DNA of 64,000 bases from JAAUUE01 sp943370025. Its GTDB lineage: Bacteria; Cyanobacteriota; Cyanobacteriia; Cyanobacteriales; JAAUUE01. The notes beneath the pieces are model-generated. The model ran no database searches and was not told the DNA's origin. It worked only from the letters and a program-made list of their open reading frames with translations. Positions within the stretch are counted from its first letter, which is position 1. Every line of letters starts with the position of its first letter. Shown piece by piece: positions 35,251 to 43,883 of the stretch. The position numbers were made by a program, and so were the translations under genes. Where the stretch lies: contig CALRPI020000016.1 in the NCBI GenBank assembly GCA_943370025.1, positions 1-64,000 on the forward strand, given 5' to 3'.

Positions 35251-35751
35251 ATGAGTCTTTTGCTAATTGATACTGATATTGCCTCCTTTATCTTCAAGGG
35301 CAGCAGTTATAGTAAGTGCTATTCTAGTTAGGACGGGAATGTTTTCGAGGGCGCGCTCCGCGCGCCCTCGAAAACGTCCTAATCAAAGCGGCGACCACTA
35401 TATACTGAATCTTATCTCCCAATTTTGAGAGGTCATGAATTGGCACTTTCTTTTATGACTGTAGCTGAACTTTTTCAATGGGCAATTCTTCGCCAGTGGG
35501 GCGATCGTCGCTTTGGACAACTGGAGCAGTATTTATTGGATTATCTGATTATTCCAATTGATCAGCCCCTGTGTCTAGAATGGGCGCAGATTAGAGCTAA
35601 TCAGCAAAAAGTAGGACGGGTTATTTCACCTCAAGATGCTTGGATTGCGGCAACAGCGATACATTATGATTTACCATTGGTCACTCATAACGTCAAAGAT
35701 TTTCGAGAAGTTCTTGATCTACGACTCATTACCTCTGCAACCCAAAACTGA
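35251..35751 (+). pseudogene. vapC: VapC-like PIN toxin split by a palindromic element
   Basis: The frame opens MSLLLIDTDIASFIFKGSSY at 35251, with the PIN Asp in DTD. It is then interrupted by 93 bp of repeat G carrying an in-frame TAG, and resumes in the same frame at 35404 as TESYLPILRGHELALSFMTV, AELFQWA, then ISPQDAWIAATAIHYDLPLV, THNVKDF. Removing 93 bp restores the spacing found in intact VapC (FKG, five residues, then the YLPILRGH-like stretch). Catalytic acids are all present but separated, so the toxin is inactive unless the downstream part is made alone. Confidence 0.88.
35308..35403. repeat. Family G palindromic repeat (G1) inserted in vapC
   Basis: About 89 bp (35312-35400) flanked by TATA on both sides. 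Ends are GTAAGTGC and GCGACCAC; the centre is CGAGGGCGCGC / GCGCGCCCTCG between TTAGGACG and CGTCCTAA. The other copy (56060-56152) is in the opposite orientation. Confidence 0.88.
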
Positions 35752-35795
35752 GTCTTGAGAGCGATCCCTACTGCTGTGAAACTTTATCTAGAAAT

Positions 35796-36608
35796 CTAAA
35801 ACAGCAATTGTAGAAGCCCGACACCGATCGATCCTAGCGTGCTGAAGAAATCCCCCCCACCGCCACCGCCAGGGTTTAGTGCCGCTTCCATCCCTTGAAT
35901 AAAGTTTTGTGAGGCTTGGATCCCCGCCGGATTTTGTTGATTGGTAAATAAACCCTTAGCAATCACCGCATCCTGAGCCGCACCTTGAACATCTCCCATG
36001 CGATAGCGAGAAACTGCTCGACCTAGGTAGGCTGGAGCGTATTCATTATTGATATTTAGAGCTTGATTGTAGAATTCGATCGCCCCGCGATAGTTTCCCT
36101 TGCCAGTTTCCCCTACTGCCCAAGCATAAAAATTATCTGGGGAACCGGCATAGTTGGGTACTCCCTGCGCTCCTTGGATAAAAGCCCCTTGGAGATTCAC
36201 TCCCCGCAAGTCGGCATTGAAAAGAGTTGTATTCCGAAAATCTGCCCCGTCGACCCTCGCCCCCACCAGAATAGCTCCACTGAGGTTAGCCCCATTCAGA
36301 TTCGCTCCACTCAGGTCTGCCCCTCGTAGGTCTGCCCCATCTAAGTTAGCGCGACTGAGGTTTGCCCGACTGAGATTCGCCCCCGCCAGATTTACCCCCG
36401 CTAGGTTAGTCACAATCAGTCCGGCTCGGCTGAGGTTGCACTGGACACACTGCCGAGTGGCCAGAAGTTGACGAATATTTTCTAGCTGACTAGGAGGAGC
36501 AGTTTGGGCTGAGGCGCTAGCATAGTTCCCTGTTAGAGAGAAGGAACCCCAGCCAATAGTAGGCGCAAGAACTAACAGAGCAGTGGTGGCAAAAATAGTG
36601 GATTTCAT
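35796..36608 (-). CDS. Secreted pentapeptide-repeat protein with TPR-like tail
   Basis: A 270-residue protein. A signal peptide covers about residues 1-35 (TIFATTALLVLAPTIGWGSF, then SASAQ). Residues about 60-150 are A(D/N)LxX pentapeptide repeats (LAGANLSRANLSRANLDGAD and so on), forming a right-handed beta helix. Residues about 163-230 resemble one or two TPR units (GNYRGAIEFYNQALNINNEY, APAYLGRAVSRYRMGDVQGA). A Gly-rich segment precedes the hydrophobic C-terminus. It probably acts in the periplasm or lumen; the partner is unknown. Confidence 0.85.
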   Translation of the reverse strand: MKSTIFATTALLVLAPTIGWGSFSLTGNYASASAQTAPPSQLENIRQLLATRQCVQCNLSRAGLIVTNLAGVNLAGANLSRANLSRANLDGADLRGADLSGANLNGANLSGAILVGARVDGADFRNTTLFNADLRGVNLQGAFIQGAQGVPNYAGSPDNFYAWAVGETGKGNYRGAIEFYNQALNINNEYAPAYLGRAVSRYRMGDVQGAAQDAVIAKGLFTNQQNPAGIQASQNFIQGMEAALNPGGGGGGDFFSTLGSIGVGLLQLLF

Positions 36609-36770
36609 ATTTATACAGGGAGCCTAATTAAGGTCTAACTAACTCAAGGCAAACCTACCAGATATTTAGCTGGTGTTGGTCTATCAGGGAGCAAGATTTT
36701 GCCCCTATATTAACGAAGTATACTGAATACCTGCCATTCCTTTCTATACACATCTTTATCATTTATCAAT

Positions 36771-36870
36771 AGGATTTACGCACTGCTCACGAATTATCGA
36801 GAGTTGTGGACTTTTTTGTGGGCTGCGACTACGCTCAGCCCGCAAAAAAGTCTAAATGCGTAAATCCTAG
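36771..36870. repeat. Family B palindromic repeat (B3)
   Basis: AGGATTTACGCACTG ... GTGGACTTTTTTGTGGGC / GCCCGCAAAAAAGTCTAAAT ... GCGTAAATCCT, a nearly full-length palindrome of about 100 bp. Confidence 0.85.
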
Positions 36871-37161
36871 CCAATTTTCCTTGTCAACAAAGGATATAAA
36901 ACTATATCTCCATATATCCTGTTTGATATTCCCCCCAAAATTCTGACAATAATGACAATAAAGGGATGCCAATCAAATATAGTTGTCTAGCCAAAAGCCT
37001 CTTGTAGCAAAGATTACAGGGCTAATGATGATTGCACATATAACACTTCCGTATACAAACATTTAAGGTTTCCAAATATGATGAATGCGTTAAAGTCAAC
37101 ACAGCACAAAAATTCATGCCTAGTGTATATTGAGATATATTAGGGTAAGTCAAAAAAATTC

Positions 37162-37178
37162 TTGTGAAATCTTCACAA
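37162..37178. promoter_or_regulatory. CRP-like dyad
   Basis: TTGTGAA and TTCACAA are separated by ATC. It resembles the TGTGA-N6-TCACA site of cyanobacterial cAMP receptor proteins, but the spacer is one base short. It lies about 135 bp upstream of the next gene. Confidence 0.25.
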
Positions 37179-37313
37179 AGAAGCTATTCCTTTCCCTATT
37201 TCTTCACTTTCTTCGTCTAAACTAAAAATCATAGAAAGCATCTGGACAAGGGCAACGTTATTCTTCTTGTTTAGAAACTTAAATTACTGAATCAACTCAA
37301 TTCCGGAAAAACA

Positions 37314-37664
37314 ATGGCTAACTTGACTCAAGAACTAATCCAAAATATTGATAGCGCCCTTTATCTCTGGGAAGCAATCACTCTTAAGGAGTTGATCGAG
37401 TTTTATCCCATTGAGAAGATGGCTGAAGTTTACACTTATCTCCAAATTGCCTGCAATAGCCCTGCCCACGAAATAGGACTAGAGGAAGAAACAATCGTCA
37501 TCAAAGATAATGGCTCGGAGCAATTATTCGAAGTCACGATGCAAAAAATCACCTTTTATCGTCCGGAAGCTAATCTAGCTAGTATTGCCAAGAAATCGGG
37601 ACAGCATATTGAATTTTCCAATGTATCGAAGCTCAAGATTAGACAGATTAGCTTAGTTGCCTAG
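37314..37664 (+). CDS. Conserved-looking protein of unknown function
   Basis: A 116-residue soluble protein I do not recognise. It is acidic, with an N-terminal helical half (LTQELIQNIDSALYLWEAIT, IEKMAEVYTYLQIACNS) and a beta-rich C-terminal half (IVIKDNGSEQLFEVTMQKIT). No signal peptide or Cys cluster. It has a long upstream region with a CRP-like dyad. It stands alone; the next gene begins about 170 bp later. Confidence 0.6.
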   Translation: MANLTQELIQNIDSALYLWEAITLKELIEFYPIEKMAEVYTYLQIACNSPAHEIGLEEETIVIKDNGSEQLFEVTMQKITFYRPEANLASIAKKSGQHIEFSNVSKLKIRQISLVA

Positions 37665-37836
37665 TTCTGTTACTGGGCGGTTTTGGTAGTGTTGCAAGGT
37701 CATGATTTGGGTAATGGGGTTTGGGGTGCTTCGCGCCCTAAGCCCCATCGTCATGCATGGCTACCCGATTTCTATGGAAATACGGTATATTTTCCGTAGT
37801 ATAGCCGTGATAAAACAAGACAATCTTCTAGATAGT

Positions 37837-38472
37837 ATGCTCAATAGCCATAGAATTGCTTGCCGATCGCCTCTGATGTTCCTGATAGCTGTAGCTAGCA
37901 GTTTGGTGGTAAACCCCAGCTATGCCCAAGGGGATCTGAATGCTCAACTACGGTCAGCAGTATGTAGTCAAGACTGGGGAGGAGCGATCGCCATAGTCGA
38001 TCGAATGCGTCCCCTCGTCCCTAGTAATAGCCCTAGCCAAGGGCAGCTATCAACCTATCGTCAACAACTCGAAAACCTCCTCCGGGTCAATCTCCGCTTG
38101 AATAACTGGGGCTGTACCGCTGGTCAAGCCATTCCAGCTCTGCCCAGCAATCTCAACTCTCAAGAAAATCCTTTGCCCTCCCGCCCTAGTTCAGTTAATC
38201 CTCCCCCCAGTATTAGTGCTGCCCAAAACTTTTGGGAAGGCTTCTTGGATATTGCCGATGCTGAAACCGCCAGAGTTGGACAGGCTTTGGGGCAAGAACG
38301 TCTCCGCCAGTATGCCGCCAGTGTGTGTAATACCCTCCAACAGGGGGGCAGGATTCGGGATGTACCAGCGATCGCCACAGGAAATATCCCCACACCTCCA
38401 GATTTTCAAGAAACCCTCCAAGAAGCTAGTGTGAGTGCCTACTGTCCCGCCTATATTACAAAGATTGAATAG
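37837..38472 (+). CDS. Exported protein of unknown function
   Basis: A 211-residue protein from ATG 37837, chosen because a signal peptide follows (SPLMFLIAVASSLVVNPSYA, cut before QGDLNA). The mature part begins LNAQLRSAVCSQDWGGAIAI and VDRM, a helical pair resembling a TPR-like unit found in other cyanobacterial exported proteins. It has four Cys in the mature region and a Pro/Ser-rich linker at about 110-125. An upstream extension to 37702 is open but implausible. Family not recognised. Confidence 0.65.
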   Translation: MLNSHRIACRSPLMFLIAVASSLVVNPSYAQGDLNAQLRSAVCSQDWGGAIAIVDRMRPLVPSNSPSQGQLSTYRQQLENLLRVNLRLNNWGCTAGQAIPALPSNLNSQENPLPSRPSSVNPPPSISAAQNFWEGFLDIADAETARVGQALGQERLRQYAASVCNTLQQGGRIRDVPAIATGNIPTPPDFQETLQEASVSAYCPAYITKIE

Positions 38473-38628
38473 ATCATCATCAAGAAGAACTGGAGTAAAC
38501 CATAAGCATAATTTCTTGTCGCCTTGTAGAGACTCAGGCACCACGGGGCTATACTATACTAGTGAAGTTTTGAAAACCTTCCATAACCCTTTAAAACTCT
38601 GCCTCAGTAATTACTTGGACTGGCACAC

Positions 38629-39747
38629 ATGAATTCAGGAATAGACCTGCAAGGAACCTTTATAAGTTTTATCACCGACCTTGGTGTACCCCCCGGTGCG
38701 GCTAAGGCTCTGTGGCTTCCCCTGCCAATGGCATTGATTCTCTTAGGAGCAGCCACTGGTTTATTGATTGCTGTGTGGCTGGAGCGGAAAATCTCTGCTG
38801 CCGCCCAACAACGGATTGGTCCAGAATACGTCGGTCCTTTAGGAATCCTCCAGCCCGCTGCTGATGGATTGAAACTGTTATTTAAAGAAGATATTGTCCC
38901 CGGCAAATCTGATCCTTGGTTATTTACCCTAGGTCCCATTATTGTCTTATTGCCCGTATTTATTTCCTTTGTCATTGTTCCCTTTGGGGAAAATATGTTG
39001 ATTACAGACCTAGGAACAGGGGTATTTCTGTGGATCGCTCTTTCTAGCATTGTGCCGATCGGCTTGTTGATGTCTGGTTATTCTTCTAATAATAAGTACT
39101 CTTTAATTGGTGGTTTGAGAGCGGCTGCCCAATCGATTAGTTATGAAATTCCCTTGGCTCTAGCAGTGCTGGCCATCGTAATGATGTCGAATAGCCTGAG
39201 TACGATCGATATTGTCCAGCAACAATCGGGCTACGGCATCTTGGGTTGGAATATCTGGCGACAACCTGTGGGATTCTTGATTTTTTGGATTGCAGCTCTA
39301 GCAGAATGTGAACGTCTCCCCTTTGACCTCCCGGAAGCTGAAGAAGAACTAGTTGCTGGTTACCAAACAGAATATTCTGGCATGAAGTTCGCCCTGTTCT
39401 ACATTGGCTCCTACGTCAACCTCAACCTCTCTGCCCTCTTGGTCGCAGTCCTCTACTTAGGTGGCTGGGAATCCCCCATCCCTCTAGAGAATCTGGGAGC
39501 ATGGTTGGGTGTGGCTCAAGATACCCCTTGGTTGCAGGTGATTACCGCTGCCCTAGGGATTGGTATGACGTTGCTGAAGGCATACTTCTTGCTATTTATC
39601 GCTGTTTTGCTACGTTGGACTGTGCCACGGGTGAGGATTGACCAACTCCTAAATTTGGGTTGGAAGTTCCTCTTGCCGGTTGCGCTGCTCAATCTTTTAT
39701 TGACAGCCGCCCTGAAACTAACTTTCCCCTTTGCCTTTGGTGGGTAA
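38629..39747 (+). CDS. ndhA: NAD(P)H-quinone oxidoreductase subunit 1
   Basis: The 372-residue membrane subunit NdhA of cyanobacterial NDH-1, at the junction of the membrane and peripheral arms near the quinone site. Conserved regions: AVWLERKISAAAQQRIGPEY, GPLGILQPAADGLKLLFKED, RAAAQSISYEIPLALAVLAI and LPFDLPEAEEELVAGYQTEY. Eight or so membrane helices. NDH-1 carries out respiration, cyclic electron flow and CO2 uptake. It opens the ndhA-I-G-E cluster. Confidence 0.97.
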   Translation: MNSGIDLQGTFISFITDLGVPPGAAKALWLPLPMALILLGAATGLLIAVWLERKISAAAQQRIGPEYVGPLGILQPAADGLKLLFKEDIVPGKSDPWLFTLGPIIVLLPVFISFVIVPFGENMLITDLGTGVFLWIALSSIVPIGLLMSGYSSNNKYSLIGGLRAAAQSISYEIPLALAVLAIVMMSNSLSTIDIVQQQSGYGILGWNIWRQPVGFLIFWIAALAECERLPFDLPEAEEELVAGYQTEYSGMKFALFYIGSYVNLNLSALLVAVLYLGGWESPIPLENLGAWLGVAQDTPWLQVITAALGIGMTLLKAYFLLFIAVLLRWTVPRVRIDQLLNLGWKFLLPVALLNLLLTAALKLTFPFAFGG

Positions 39748-39830
39748 CTACAGTTATCAGTAAACAGTAAGCAGTAAACATCAAAAGTTTATAACTGGTA
39801 ACTGATAACTGATAACTGATAACTGAATTT
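39748..39830. repeat. Short tandem repeats between ndhA and ndhI
   Basis: Units of CAGTAAACAGTAAGCAGTAA followed by GGTAACTGATAACTGATAAC, a 7-to-9-base degenerate tandem repeat (TAACTGA). The same type occurs after plsX (54710-54765). Confidence 0.7.
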
Positions 39831-39859
39831 GTTGATCGCAAATTAAAGAGAAAAAACCT

Positions 39860-40444
39860 ATGCTGAAATTCCTCAAACAAGTAGGCGACTACGCTAAAGA
39901 AACTGTCCAAGCGGCAAAGTTTATTGGACAGGGCTTGGGGGTCACCTTTGACCACATGAGCCGCCGTCCTGTGACTGTCCAGTATCCCTACGAAAAAATA
40001 ATTCCCTCCGAACGCTACCGGGGACGGATTCATTTTGAATTTGATAAATGTATTTCCTGTGAGGTTTGTGTCCGGGTCTGCCCGATCAACCTGCCCGTAG
40101 TGGATTATGAGTTTGACAAAGCTAGTAAAAAGAAAAAGCTCAACAGCTACAGTATTGACTTTGGGGTCTGCATTTTCTGTGGTAACTGTGTGGAATATTG
40201 CCCAACTAACTGTATTTCCATGACCGAGGAGTATGAACTGGCAAGTTACGATCGCCATGAACTCAACTACGATAACGTAGCCCTAGGCCGCTTACCCTAC
40301 AAGGTTACCGATGACCCCATGGTAACTCCCCTCCGGGAATTGGCTTACCTGCCTCAAGGAGTCTTGGATCCCCATGACTTACCACCTGGTTCCCAACGTC
40401 CCGGCAAGCGCCCAGAGGATTTGGTTAAAGAAGCTACCAAGTAA
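39860..40444 (+). CDS. ndhI: NAD(P)H-quinone oxidoreductase subunit I, 8Fe ferredoxin type
   Basis: A 194-residue subunit with two [4Fe-4S] clusters relaying electrons to the quinone site. The two motifs are CISCEVCVRVCPINLP (about residues 64-79) and CIFCGNCVEYCPTNCI (about 103-118). The N-terminus carries the LGVTFDHMSRRPVTVQYPYE stretch typical of NdhI. A Pro-rich tail ends the protein. The upstream gap holds tandem repeats and no obvious promoter. Confidence 0.97.
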   Translation: MLKFLKQVGDYAKETVQAAKFIGQGLGVTFDHMSRRPVTVQYPYEKIIPSERYRGRIHFEFDKCISCEVCVRVCPINLPVVDYEFDKASKKKKLNSYSIDFGVCIFCGNCVEYCPTNCISMTEEYELASYDRHELNYDNVALGRLPYKVTDDPMVTPLRELAYLPQGVLDPHDLPPGSQRPGKRPEDLVKEATK

Positions 40445-40499
40445 TTTTGCCGGTGAAAGCAATGATGCTCCCTGGTGATAACGGGAAGATTCTTGCAGA

Positions 40500-40542
40500 A
40501 ATACAGCAGGTGTGGGTAGCTGTCGCCACCCACAGCCAAACA
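40500..40542. repeat. Family D repeat, short partial copy
   Basis: ATACAGCAGGTGTGGGTAGC and GCCACCCACAGCC give the left end and part of the palindrome of family D, between ndhI and ndhG. Confidence 0.5.
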
Positions 40543-40577
40543 ATGAAGATCAAGATAAAACAAGAAAGGATAAAACA

Positions 40578-41186
40578 GTGAACTTAGCAGAAGGTGTACA
40601 GGTTGTTAGTTTTGGGATTTTGGCAATCATGATGATTGTGGCTGCCCTTGGAGTAGTCCTCCTCAATAATATCGTTTACTCCGCATTCCTGTTAGGGGGA
40701 GTGTTCATGAGCATTTCTGGGCTATACATCTTGCTCAATGCTGATTTTGTTGCTGCTGCCCAAATTTTGATCTATGTAGGAGCAATTAATGTGTTAATTC
40801 TCTTTGCGATCATGCTGGTCAACAAGCAAGAAAACTATGCTCCAGTGGCAAACCGTTGGCTACGTAGTTTAGCAGCGGGTTTGGTCTGTTTGGGAGTATT
40901 TGCTTTGTTAGGAACGATGGTAGTTGCGACAGATTGGCAAGTTCCGACTAATACCCCTGTACAAACTTTAAGTTCTGTGATCAAGATTGGGGAACACTTT
41001 TTCTCTGATTTTCTTTTGCCTTTTGAATTGGCTTCGGTGCTGTTGCTGATGGCAATGGTGGGGGCGATCGTCCTTGCTCGTCGAGATTTCTTGCCTGATG
41101 ATCTGAGTCTAACTAATCAGACCACTAGCTTTACCCTGCCAGAGAAATCGAAGGAACTCGCAGCTTTAGGCAGTAAGAAAGATTAA
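40578..41186 (+). CDS. ndhG: NAD(P)H-quinone oxidoreductase subunit 6
   Basis: The 202-residue membrane subunit NdhG (NuoJ-like), with five hydrophobic helices. The start is GTG 40578, after AAGAAAGGA; an upstream frame runs through repeat D3 and is not real coding. Conserved stretches: NIVYSAFLLGGVFMSISGLY, AAAQILIYVGAINVLILFAI and ELASVLLLMAMVGAIVLARR. Confidence 0.95.
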   Translation: MNLAEGVQVVSFGILAIMMIVAALGVVLLNNIVYSAFLLGGVFMSISGLYILLNADFVAAAQILIYVGAINVLILFAIMLVNKQENYAPVANRWLRSLAAGLVCLGVFALLGTMVVATDWQVPTNTPVQTLSSVIKIGEHFFSDFLLPFELASVLLLMAMVGAIVLARRDFLPDDLSLTNQTTSFTLPEKSKELAALGSKKD

Positions 41187-41214
41187 AACATTAATAATTA
41201 TAAGGAATTGAACT

Positions 41215-41523
41215 ATGCTGCAACTACAATATTTTCTCCTGCTAGGGGCTGCCCTGTTTTGTATTGGTATCTACGGTTTAGTCACTAGCCGGAATGCAGT
41301 TCGGGTACTAATGTCGATCGAGCTACTTTTGAATGCAGTGAATCTCAATCTAATGGGTTTTTCTAATTTCCTCGACCCAGTAGAAATTAAGGGGCAGGTT
41401 TTTACGGTATTTGTAATTACGATCGCCGCTGCCGAAGCAGCCGTAGGCTTGGCAATTATCCTCTCAATTTATCGCAACCGAGACACAGTAGACATGGAGC
41501 AATTTAATCTCTTGAAGTGGTAG
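41215..41523 (+). CDS. ndhE: NAD(P)H-quinone oxidoreductase subunit 4L
   Basis: The 102-residue NdhE (NuoK) subunit with three membrane helices. Conserved: FCIGIYGLVTSRNAVRVLMS, IELLLNAVNLNLMGFSN with the proton-pathway Glu, and FVITIAAAEAAVGLAIILSI with the second Glu. It begins 28 bp after ndhG and closes the cluster. Confidence 0.97.
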   Translation: MLQLQYFLLLGAALFCIGIYGLVTSRNAVRVLMSIELLLNAVNLNLMGFSNFLDPVEIKGQVFTVFVITIAAAEAAVGLAIILSIYRNRDTVDMEQFNLLKW

Positions 41524-41546
41524 TGATGTAATATATGAGCGGGAAA

Positions 41547-41700
41547 ATGACTGAACAAGCAAATAATCGAATAATCCTTGATCGAAAAACTGGGCGATCT
41601 CAAATACAGCTATCGTTCATACATCTCTGATCGTGCCACGCTAGAGCAAAACCTACGCAAAAAGTTTGAATCAGTGGCAAAACTGATAAATGAAGCCGAA
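41547..41700 (+). pseudogene. Remnant of a type I restriction HsdR N-terminus
   Basis: After an ATG reading MTEQANNRI, a frame change leads to LIEKLGDLKYSYRSYISDRA, then TLEQNLRKKFES. This resembles the first 40-50 residues of HsdR proteins (LIEKLxDLKYxxRxDIxDRxxLExNxRxKFE). The similarity then stops and no further hsdR, hsdM or hsdS sequence follows. The rest has been lost or replaced by the DUF559 gene. Confidence 0.6.
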
Positions 41701-41735
41701 GTCAAGTTAGTTCTATGCGGGACACAAAAAAATAC

Positions 41736-42128
41736 ATGTCTCTCCCCTATAACCCTGCCCTAAAAGAACGAGCGAGGGCATTGCGGCGTGCCGGAAATTT
41801 GGCTGAGGTTTTGCTCTGGAATCAACTCAAAAGGAAACAGTTTTTGGGGCTAGATTTCGATCGCCAAAAAATCATCGGCAACTATATTGTTGATTTTTAT
41901 TGTGCTGAAAAATCGGTGGTGATTGAGGTTGATGGTAGTAGTCATGATCATAAGGTGGAATATGATGCACTGCGGGATGCTTTTTTGATGGGGTTGGATT
42001 TGACTGTTATTCATCTGCGGGATAGCGAGGTGAAAAACAATATATCTGGTGTTATAGATTTCCTGCGAGGTCATCCAGCTTTGACCACCCCGTCCCTTCG
42101 GGACACCCCTCCAGAGGAGGGGAATTAA
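41736..42128 (+). CDS. DUF559 endonuclease-like protein
   Basis: A 130-residue protein of the DUF559 (Vsr-like, PD-(D/E)xK) group. Start at ATG 41736 gives the family N-terminus MSLPYNPALKERARALRRAG; an upstream ATG at 41715 is possible. Core: NLAEVLLWNQLKRKQFLGLD, FDRQKIIGNYIVDFYC, VVIEVDGSSHDHKVEYDALR. It may cut DNA at mismatches or serve mobile elements; function is unproven. Its last 15 residues (ALTTPSLRDTPPEEGN) are encoded by the left arm of an intergenic palindrome. Confidence 0.82.
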   Translation: MSLPYNPALKERARALRRAGNLAEVLLWNQLKRKQFLGLDFDRQKIIGNYIVDFYCAEKSVVIEVDGSSHDHKVEYDALRDAFLMGLDLTVIHLRDSEVKNNISGVIDFLRGHPALTTPSLRDTPPEEGN

Positions 42129-42186
42129 AAGTCCTGCATTCATTCCCCTCCTCTGGAGGGGTGGCAGGCGCAGCCTGACGGGGTGG
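42084..42186. repeat. Family I palindrome overlapping the DUF559 3' end
   Basis: CCACCCCGTC ... ACACCCCTCCAGAGGAGGGG is mirrored by CCCCTCCTCTGGAGGGGTGG ... GACGGGGTGG. The stop codon of the DUF559 gene lies in its centre. It could form a very stable hairpin in the transcript. Confidence 0.85.
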
Positions 42187-42275
42187 TATCTAAGTCGCGT
42201 GTCAGGGGTGAGTTATGAGTGTGCCTAATTTGCGATTTCTAACGAGTTTCATCAAAGGTTCTCTAGGATGAGTTC

Positions 42276-43628
42276 CTAAATCGATTCTCCAGTCAAGCTA
42301 AAGGCTCTTGCTTCGGTGATTTTTACCTTGACTAATTTGCCCTTTAATTGATTAATATCGCCGGGAAAGAAAGTTAACCGATTGCCTCTGGTTCTGCCCA
42401 TGACTTGATGGGGATATTTGGGGTTGGTTTCTTCCACCAATACTTCTTCGATCCGCCCCAGATAGCGCTGCGATCGCTCAGAAACCTTTGTATTCACTAA
42501 ATGATTGAGGCGTTGCAGGCGATCGCTTTTTACCTCCTCGCTGAGTTGGCTTTCCCACTGAGCAGCAGGAGTATTTGGTCGGGGGGAATAGGCGGCAGTG
42601 TTGACCATATCAAAGCTAATATCTGCCACTAGCTGCATGGTATTTTCAAACTGTTCCTCTGTCTCCCCCGGAAACCCGACGATCGCATCAGCACTAACAC
42701 TAGCATCGGGCATATACTCCCGAATCATCTCAATAATCCGGCGGTATTTCTGGTGATTATAACCTCGTGCCATGGCTTTGAGAATATCGTTATCCCCCGA
42801 CTGAAAAGGGATATGAAATAATTCGCACACCTTGGGTAACTCGGCACAGGCTTTGATTAACCGCTCGGTAAAGTAGCGGGGATGGCTAGTGGCAAAACGA
42901 ATGCGATCGATCCCCGGCACGTCATGCACATAGTACAGCAGATCGGTTAAAGTATGCTGGTGTCTGCCTTCTGGGGTAGTTCCGGGCAGGTCTCTGCCGT
43001 AGGCATCGATATTTTGTCCTAATAGAGTTACTTCCTTATAGCCTAGGCGCCCCAACTCTTCCATCTCAGCCCGGATCGCCTCAGGAGTTCGGGATTGCTC
43101 CACTCCCCGCACCCCCGGAACCACGCAATAGGTGCAGCGTTCGTTGCAGCCATAGATCACGTTCACCCATGCCGTCACCAAGCTATCCCGGCGGGCTTTG
43201 GTGATATCTTCCATAATGTGGACTGCTTCAGTGGCGACAACTTGGGAGCCTTGAAATACTTCATTTAGCAAATCTTCCAAGCGGTTAGCGTGCTGGGGAC
43301 CCATGACCAAATCTAGTTCAGGAACCCGCCGCAGCAGAGCCTCCCCTTCCTGCTGTGCCACACAACCAGCAAGGATCAGGGTTAAATCCGGTTTTTCCTG
43401 TTTGCGAATTGCCTGCCTGCCTAGATGGGAATAAACCCGCTGTTCGGCATTATCCCGAATGGTGCAGGTGTTGTAGAGAATTAAATCTGCTTCATCGGGG
43501 CTTTCTGACCACAGGAACCCCATCTGCTCCAAGATTCCTGCCATCCGTTCCGAGTCGGCTTTGTTCATTTGACAGCCAAAGGTGGTGATGTGATAGTGGC
43601 GAGGAGAGGAATTATTCGCAGTTATCAT
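42276..43628 (-). CDS. miaB: tRNA-2-methylthio-N6-dimethylallyladenosine synthase MiaB
   Basis: A 450-residue radical SAM methylthiotransferase that adds a methylthio group to i6A37 in tRNAs reading UNN codons. The N-terminal UPF0004 domain has Cys in TFGCQMNKADSERM, NTCTIRDNAEQRV and LAGCVAQQEG, holding the auxiliary cluster. The radical SAM motif is YGCNERCTYCVVPGVRG (CxxxCxxC). A TRAM domain closes the protein (VLVEETNPKYPHQVMGRTRG). Confidence 0.96.
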   Translation of the reverse strand: MITANNSSPRHYHITTFGCQMNKADSERMAGILEQMGFLWSESPDEADLILYNTCTIRDNAEQRVYSHLGRQAIRKQEKPDLTLILAGCVAQQEGEALLRRVPELDLVMGPQHANRLEDLLNEVFQGSQVVATEAVHIMEDITKARRDSLVTAWVNVIYGCNERCTYCVVPGVRGVEQSRTPEAIRAEMEELGRLGYKEVTLLGQNIDAYGRDLPGTTPEGRHQHTLTDLLYYVHDVPGIDRIRFATSHPRYFTERLIKACAELPKVCELFHIPFQSGDNDILKAMARGYNHQKYRRIIEMIREYMPDASVSADAIVGFPGETEEQFENTMQLVADISFDMVNTAAYSPRPNTPAAQWESQLSEEVKSDRLQRLNHLVNTKVSERSQRYLGRIEEVLVEETNPKYPHQVMGRTRGNRLTFFPGDINQLKGKLVKVKITEARAFSLTGESI

Positions 43629-43686
43629 ATATAAAAATTTATAAAAATTATAGATTTTGGTCTTTATCCTTGATCAAGTATAGATT

Positions 43687-43780
43687 AGGACTTACGCACT
43701 GTTAACTAATATCTGGTATTCCGGTTGTTGCGGGCTTCGACGACCCTCAGCCCGCAACAACTTCCAAATTCGTAAGTCCT
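43687..43780. repeat. Family B palindromic repeat (B4), full-length reference copy
   Basis: AGGACTTACGCACTGTTAAC ... GTTGTTGCGGGCTTCGACGA / CCTCAGCCCGCAACAAC ... CGTAAGTCCT. It separates miaB from the divergent Crp/Fnr gene and must affect one or both promoters. Confidence 0.88.
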
Positions 43781-43883
43781 AAATGTCAATTTTGAAGAGG
43801 GAGAAAAATTGACATTTAGGCAAACTACAGTTAATCTATCGAAATACTGTACTTTATTTCAAGTTATTAATAGGTTATTCGTT

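Larger units (their letters stand above)
36609..37313. other. 705-bp intergenic region
   Basis: Contains one family B repeat (36771-36870) and AT-rich sequence that includes promoters for the divergent flanking genes. A short dyad lies at 37162-37178. No coding frame or RNA gene could be supported. Confidence 0.6.

Noticed and set aside
36063..36471. Frames antisense to the pentapeptide-repeat gene
   Set aside because: Periodic Pro/Arg/Ser-rich translation mirrors the pentapeptide periodicity of the sense gene.
41578..41763. Intact small gene after ndhE
   Set aside because: The 61-codon frame starts with TTG without a ribosome site, resembles only the HsdR N-terminus and runs into the DUF559 gene; treated as a remnant.
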